Origin: a virus
DNA length: 64,000 nt
Direction: 5' to 3' (one strand)
IMG/VR virus record: IMGVR_UViG_3300022935_001088
Location: 1-64,000 of that record
Shown: piece by piece, positions 61,008 through 64,000 of the stretch
Layout of the letters: each line of letters opens with the position of its first letter
Numbering within the stretch: position 1 is the first letter of the stretch
Translations under genes and position numbers: made by a program
Notes under the pieces: generated by a model
Databases searched by the model: none
What the model was told of the DNA's origin: nothing
The model's input: the letters and a program-made list of their open reading frames with translations, nothing else

Positions 61008-61908
61008 CAATAAATCCTTGACCTGTGCGATCTGTATTTGTATAACTGTCTTTGAACATTTCGCTTTGAATTCTAGTAAACGGCAAGTCAACAGGCAATC
61101 CTAATTCTTGCTGTAGTCTAAATCCTAACTTTCTTACTTTCCACAATATATTAGTATCATCTACATCTTGAGTTATTTCTTCCCATAGACTATTTAGGTA
61201 CTTAAAATCTCTAACTTGTACATAATCCCAATTTTCAAGATTAGTCATTACACAACCTAATCGTGCTCCATATATTGCCCACATACCATGTTCAACATCT
61301 GCACCTACCATTTGCCATATCATTAGTCTATGCAGATTCTGCCAGTAGACTTCATCTTTGAATGTTATACTGTTAAACTTTCGACCTCTGTCCAAACACA
61401 TTTTAACACCTTCACGGAAGCCTGCTCTCCATGCTTGTGCAGGTGTAGCGTTATTATATACCTTTGAATAACAACTATTCATTTGTATATAATCCAAGTT
61501 CCAGCAAAATTCTACTTGAGCAGCAATATCGTTTGATTCACTTGCTTCATGTGTTTTCATGTTTAGTACAACATCTTTTGGCCAACATTTTAAACCGCCA
61601 TTGCCGTACATAAGTCCGTTGATTACATTATATCCGCACCAACTTAGTACAGCATTTTTCATATAAGGATGTTGTTTAAAATCTATTTCTTGTTCTAAGA
61701 AGTCAGCATAAATTTTATTGTCACCGTCAACAGTAATAAATCGTTCTGTTTCTGCAAGTTCTGCACAGGCTTTGTGTGCGGCATCTGATCCTTCTACGCC
61801 GTGTACACGTTTAGCCCAAGGTGCTTTTTTAAGCAGATCGGCATAGTTTTCATCTGCATTAGGTTCGTCATATGACAAATAGATAATATCAATATCACGT
61901 ATTTTCAT
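60997..61908 (-). CDS. glycosyltransferase-like protein (phage GT-A type), 303 aa
   Basis: The ATG at 61908 overlaps the upstream stop region and gives MKIRDIDIIYLSYDEPNADE. The start SYDEPNADENYADLLKKAPW, a later HKACAELAETERFITVDGDN and INGLMYGNGGLKCWPKDVV match a GT-A-like phage family: VDGD would be the DxD metal/donor site. It resembles the second half of the protein at 61895. The acceptor is unknown. Confidence 0.65.
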   Translation of the reverse strand: MKIRDIDIIYLSYDEPNADENYADLLKKAPWAKRVHGVEGSDAAHKACAELAETERFITVDGDNKIYADFLEQEIDFKQHPYMKNAVLSWCGYNVINGLMYGNGGLKCWPKDVVLNMKTHEASESNDIAAQVEFCWNLDYIQMNSCYSKVYNNATPAQAWRAGFREGVKMCLDRGRKFNSITFKDEVYWQNLHRLMIWQMVGADVEHGMWAIYGARLGCVMTNLENWDYVQVRDFKYLNSLWEEITQDVDDTNILWKVRKLGFRLQQELGLPVDLPFTRIQSEMFKDSYTNTDRTGQGFIDVE

Positions 61909-63241
61909 TTTCAAACCTCTCTTTAAGCCAATCAAAATCGTTTATCTTTTTAAGTGCTTCAGGTTTATCAGCATTAGCTTCACCGTATTCTTGACCTTGT
62001 TTTGCACCCATTTGTGCGTATTCTCCATAACGTCTTTTATTTCCTTCAAACTGCCACTGTGTTAGTCTGTATTCGGTTTCTTCATCATGCTGTCTGTCAA
62101 TAGAGCGTGACGCTAGTTTTACACATTCTCTAAATGCACTTTTCCAAGTGTTAAAAGGATCAGTATTAAACGCTGTAACATTAGATACAATAGGCATAGG
62201 TTTAAACTTGCTGCTAATACTTGTTGTCATATCCGCAGTATCTATATTCATATTCAATGTAAGTTCTCTAGGCAATAATTTAATTCCGCCATATCCATAT
62301 ATTAAATCGTTAACAGGATTACGACTTCTCCATACATGTACAAAATCTAATTCAACATCTGGTACTTTATATGTAAACCTAAACTCTTCTTCAATCTTTG
62401 CATCACCGTCTACCACCCAAAACATTGGACTAGTACACAGTTCTGCGGCCTTTTTGTGTGCTTGATGTATACCTTTTACTCCGTGTACTCTTTGAGCTCT
62501 TGGAAAACGTGCTTTTAATGATTGCCAGTTTTCTTCTGCATTAGGCTCATTATAACTTATAAACACAATGTCATAACGACTAACTTCGTTTTCTTTTATG
62601 TTGCCGCTGATTCTATGAGGGCTTTTGTATACCATTTTATAAAAATGACACTGCAATGTAGTTAAAGGAGAACCAATAGGCAAAGATGCCCACTCAGTTA
62701 AACTCAGCATTTCTTTACAAGCAGCACGAGCACCTCTTATACAAGCATCACCGTTCTCTGTATCAAGACCTAGATAGTTCCATATCAAAATTCTTTTGCG
62801 TTCGGCTTCTGTAATATTTGCTAATGATTTTCCATCAAGAATATTTTTAATTTCTTTATAGGCACTTTCGTATGCTTGTTCAGGCGTATCTGCATGATAT
62901 ACTTCTGCACCTGGATGATCAATAGTAAAACTAAAATCTGTTCCGCCTTTCCACTGCACACCAGATGTTTCGTATGTCAAATGATTTACTATACTTTTGT
63001 TGTGCCAGTTAATTGTAGCATTTCTTACTGCTTCTTCAAAAATTAAAGGTTGATTTAAAAACTTATCGTTTAGTTTTGAGTCGTCCGTTATTACAAAATA
63101 ATCTTTTTTAGGAAGTTTAGAAGTCCTCTGAGCCCAAGGTATTTTATTTTTTAGATCATAAAAATTTTCTTCTGCATTAGGACTTCCTTGATCTAAAAAA
63201 TAAAAATCAAAGTCAGTTAGTCTTAATTTAAAATCACTCAT
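61895..63241 (-). CDS. tandem-duplicated glycosyltransferase-like protein, 448 aa
   Basis: Two related halves are visible. Residues ~11-205 begin FYFLDQGSPNAEENFYDLKN and residues ~223-448 begin IVFISYNEPNAEENWQSLKA, each followed by a 'WAQR' or 'RAQR' and a DD or VDGD segment. The second half keeps VVDGDAKIEEEF (donor/metal site) while the first has only ITDDSKL and so may be degenerate. The neighbour at 60997 is a single-copy version. The gene order suggests duplication and fusion. Confidence 0.65.
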   Translation of the reverse strand: MSDFKLRLTDFDFYFLDQGSPNAEENFYDLKNKIPWAQRTSKLPKKDYFVITDDSKLNDKFLNQPLIFEEAVRNATINWHNKSIVNHLTYETSGVQWKGGTDFSFTIDHPGAEVYHADTPEQAYESAYKEIKNILDGKSLANITEAERKRILIWNYLGLDTENGDACIRGARAACKEMLSLTEWASLPIGSPLTTLQCHFYKMVYKSPHRISGNIKENEVSRYDIVFISYNEPNAEENWQSLKARFPRAQRVHGVKGIHQAHKKAAELCTSPMFWVVDGDAKIEEEFRFTYKVPDVELDFVHVWRSRNPVNDLIYGYGGIKLLPRELTLNMNIDTADMTTSISSKFKPMPIVSNVTAFNTDPFNTWKSAFRECVKLASRSIDRQHDEETEYRLTQWQFEGNKRRYGEYAQMGAKQGQEYGEANADKPEALKKINDFDWLKERFENENT

Positions 63242-63761
63242 ATTGAACTCCTACATTTCTTATGTGTGCAGGAATGTAAATGTCAATATTTTCAGTTGCA
63301 TTTAATGCATAAACATTTGTTACAGGATCATATACTAAAGATTGTTTAAGTTTATGGAAGCAATTTTTTTCACAAATATAAAAAACTGCTGAGCCATCAA
63401 GGTTGTCTCCGTTTAACACAGTTAGCATATTTTTATTTTTGTTAATCAATAGAGTAACTAATTGTTTAGCAACAGGTGCTTTATAAAAAGAAGAACCAGA
63501 CGTTAGATTAAACTGCTGTTCTACTTTTTGAAGTTGATGACTATCACCAATTTTTGCAACAGTGTATTTTGTTTTCATCACTGTGCCACTTAAAAATCCT
63601 TCTGCTAAAGTAGTATCTATTTCAACAGAATTTTCCGGTGGTTCATCTGAGCTTGCAAATACACTTGTTATTCTCCCTGTTTCATCAAAAGAAACATAAA
63701 ACTTTTGCGTTGCAAGTTTTCTTTGATTTTCTAAAACTTCTTTAAGTCTATCAGCTAACAT
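63234..63761 (-). CDS. hypothetical protein, 175 aa
   Basis: The ATG at 63761 follows AAGGAG and gives MLADRLKEVLENQRKLATQK. The beta-rich product contains FYVSFDETGRITSVFASSDE and ends in IYIPAHIRNVGVQYE; it might be a structural or fibre-associated protein. No family recognised. It overlaps the next upstream gene by 11 bp and the tandem glycosyltransferase-like gene by 8 bp. Confidence 0.55.
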   Translation of the reverse strand: MLADRLKEVLENQRKLATQKFYVSFDETGRITSVFASSDEPPENSVEIDTTLAEGFLSGTVMKTKYTVAKIGDSHQLQKVEQQFNLTSGSSFYKAPVAKQLVTLLINKNKNMLTVLNGDNLDGSAVFYICEKNCFHKLKQSLVYDPVTNVYALNATENIDIYIPAHIRNVGVQYE

Positions 63762-64000
63762 TAAAAAACTCCTTGACTTCAGAAGTGACAAACTTATCTT
63801 CAACGTAGTGCAATATGTCATTTAACATATAACTGTCAAGCATAAGTTTATCATCAAATTGATATACTGGTATTCTATCAACAGCACTGTCTGAAGGTTT
63901 ATCCCAATTTTGCATTTTTGGTTTTAAATGTATAAACGTAGGAACTAATGTTTTATCTGACGTTTCGTTTTCTAAACCTAGTATGTATATTGCAAGAGCC
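63751..64000 (-). CDS. 3' part of a further − strand gene (partial)
   Basis: An open frame enters from the right edge on the − strand (first complete codon at 63999) and stops at 63751-63753. The visible 82 residues include LAIYILGLENETSDKTLVPT and end VTSEVKEFFNVS. It overlaps the next gene by 11 bp. No family recognised. Confidence 0.55.
   Translation of the reverse strand, partial: ALAIYILGLENETSDKTLVPTFIHLKPKMQNWDKPSDSAVDRIPVYQFDDKLMLDSYMLNDILHYVEDKFVTSEVKEFFNVS

Noticed and set aside
1-64000. tRNA genes, CRISPR arrays, insertion sequences, integrase or attachment sites
   Set aside because: No cloverleaf-like stretch, regularly spaced repeat, transposase or recombinase motif was noticed on reading. 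All gaps between genes are under about 100 bp. A tRNA scan would be needed to exclude a tRNA hidden in coding sequence.

Overview
The window is a 64 kb piece of the genome of a T4-like (myovirus-type) tailed phage, most probably marine. The evidence is a family B DNA polymerase (gp43-like), a gp45-like sliding clamp, an ATP-dependent DNA ligase with a KLDGVR site, a T4 RNase H/FEN-type nuclease, a DsbA-like late-transcription protein, T4-type late promoters (GATAAATA) and a long, beta-rich tail-fibre-like protein. The DNA is AT-rich and genes are packed with 4-20 bp overlaps. No photosynthesis genes, tRNAs, integrase, insertion sequences or CRISPR arrays were seen. The host cannot be named; the consensus sigma70-type promoters point to a proteobacterium, probably heterotrophic. 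Head, terminase and most tail genes must lie outside the window.

Layout. (1) 1-13.4 kb, + strand, late region: end of a structural gene, a small tail-associated protein, the 925-aa fibre-like protein, then about ten proteins. Most of these begin with a short charged or hydrophobic leader ending in a [LI]xE-type site, which resembles T4 capsid-targeting sequences cut by the prohead protease. Two carry peptidoglycan-binding domains, one of which also has two annexin-like repeats; others carry a nucleotidyltransferase and a HAD phosphatase domain. (2) 13.4-40.3 kb, + strand, early/middle region: replication and nucleotide genes punctuated by consensus promoters (TTGACA, 17 bp, TATAAT-like). It also holds a sugar-nucleotide cassette (cupin, cytidylyltransferase, phosphomannomutase-like HAD, epimerase) between polymerase and clamp, most of a 7-deazaguanine pathway (TGT/DpdA-like, QueD-like T-fold, FolE, QueE), a glycosyltransferase, ligase, and a MoxR/VWA pair. 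It ends at a strong hairpin terminator. (3) 40.4-64 kb, mixed strands: an accessory island with four 2-oxoglutarate/Fe(II)-oxygenase-like proteins, two degenerate kinase-like proteins, a short-chain dehydrogenase-like protein, ten radical SAM proteins, a QueC-like ATP pyrophosphatase, a methyltransferase, a UDP-sugar dehydrogenase and several glycosyltransferase-like proteins.

How the parts may work together. FolE, the T-fold protein, QueE, the QueC-like protein and the TGT-like protein together cover GTP to preQ0 and its insertion by base exchange. The simplest reading is that the phage replaces some guanine in its own DNA with a 7-deazaguanine as an anti-restriction measure; this is inference from gene content. 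The radical SAM/oxygenase/sugar island probably modifies an envelope, virion or peptide substrate, but no substrate can be read from the sequence. Its most striking feature is that radical SAM subfamilies occur in the same order on two converging strands, as if an ancestral array had been duplicated in inverted orientation. A second point of interest is that two late promoters sit inside hairpins that only read-through transcripts would contain, as in the T4 genes whose translation is blocked early and freed late.
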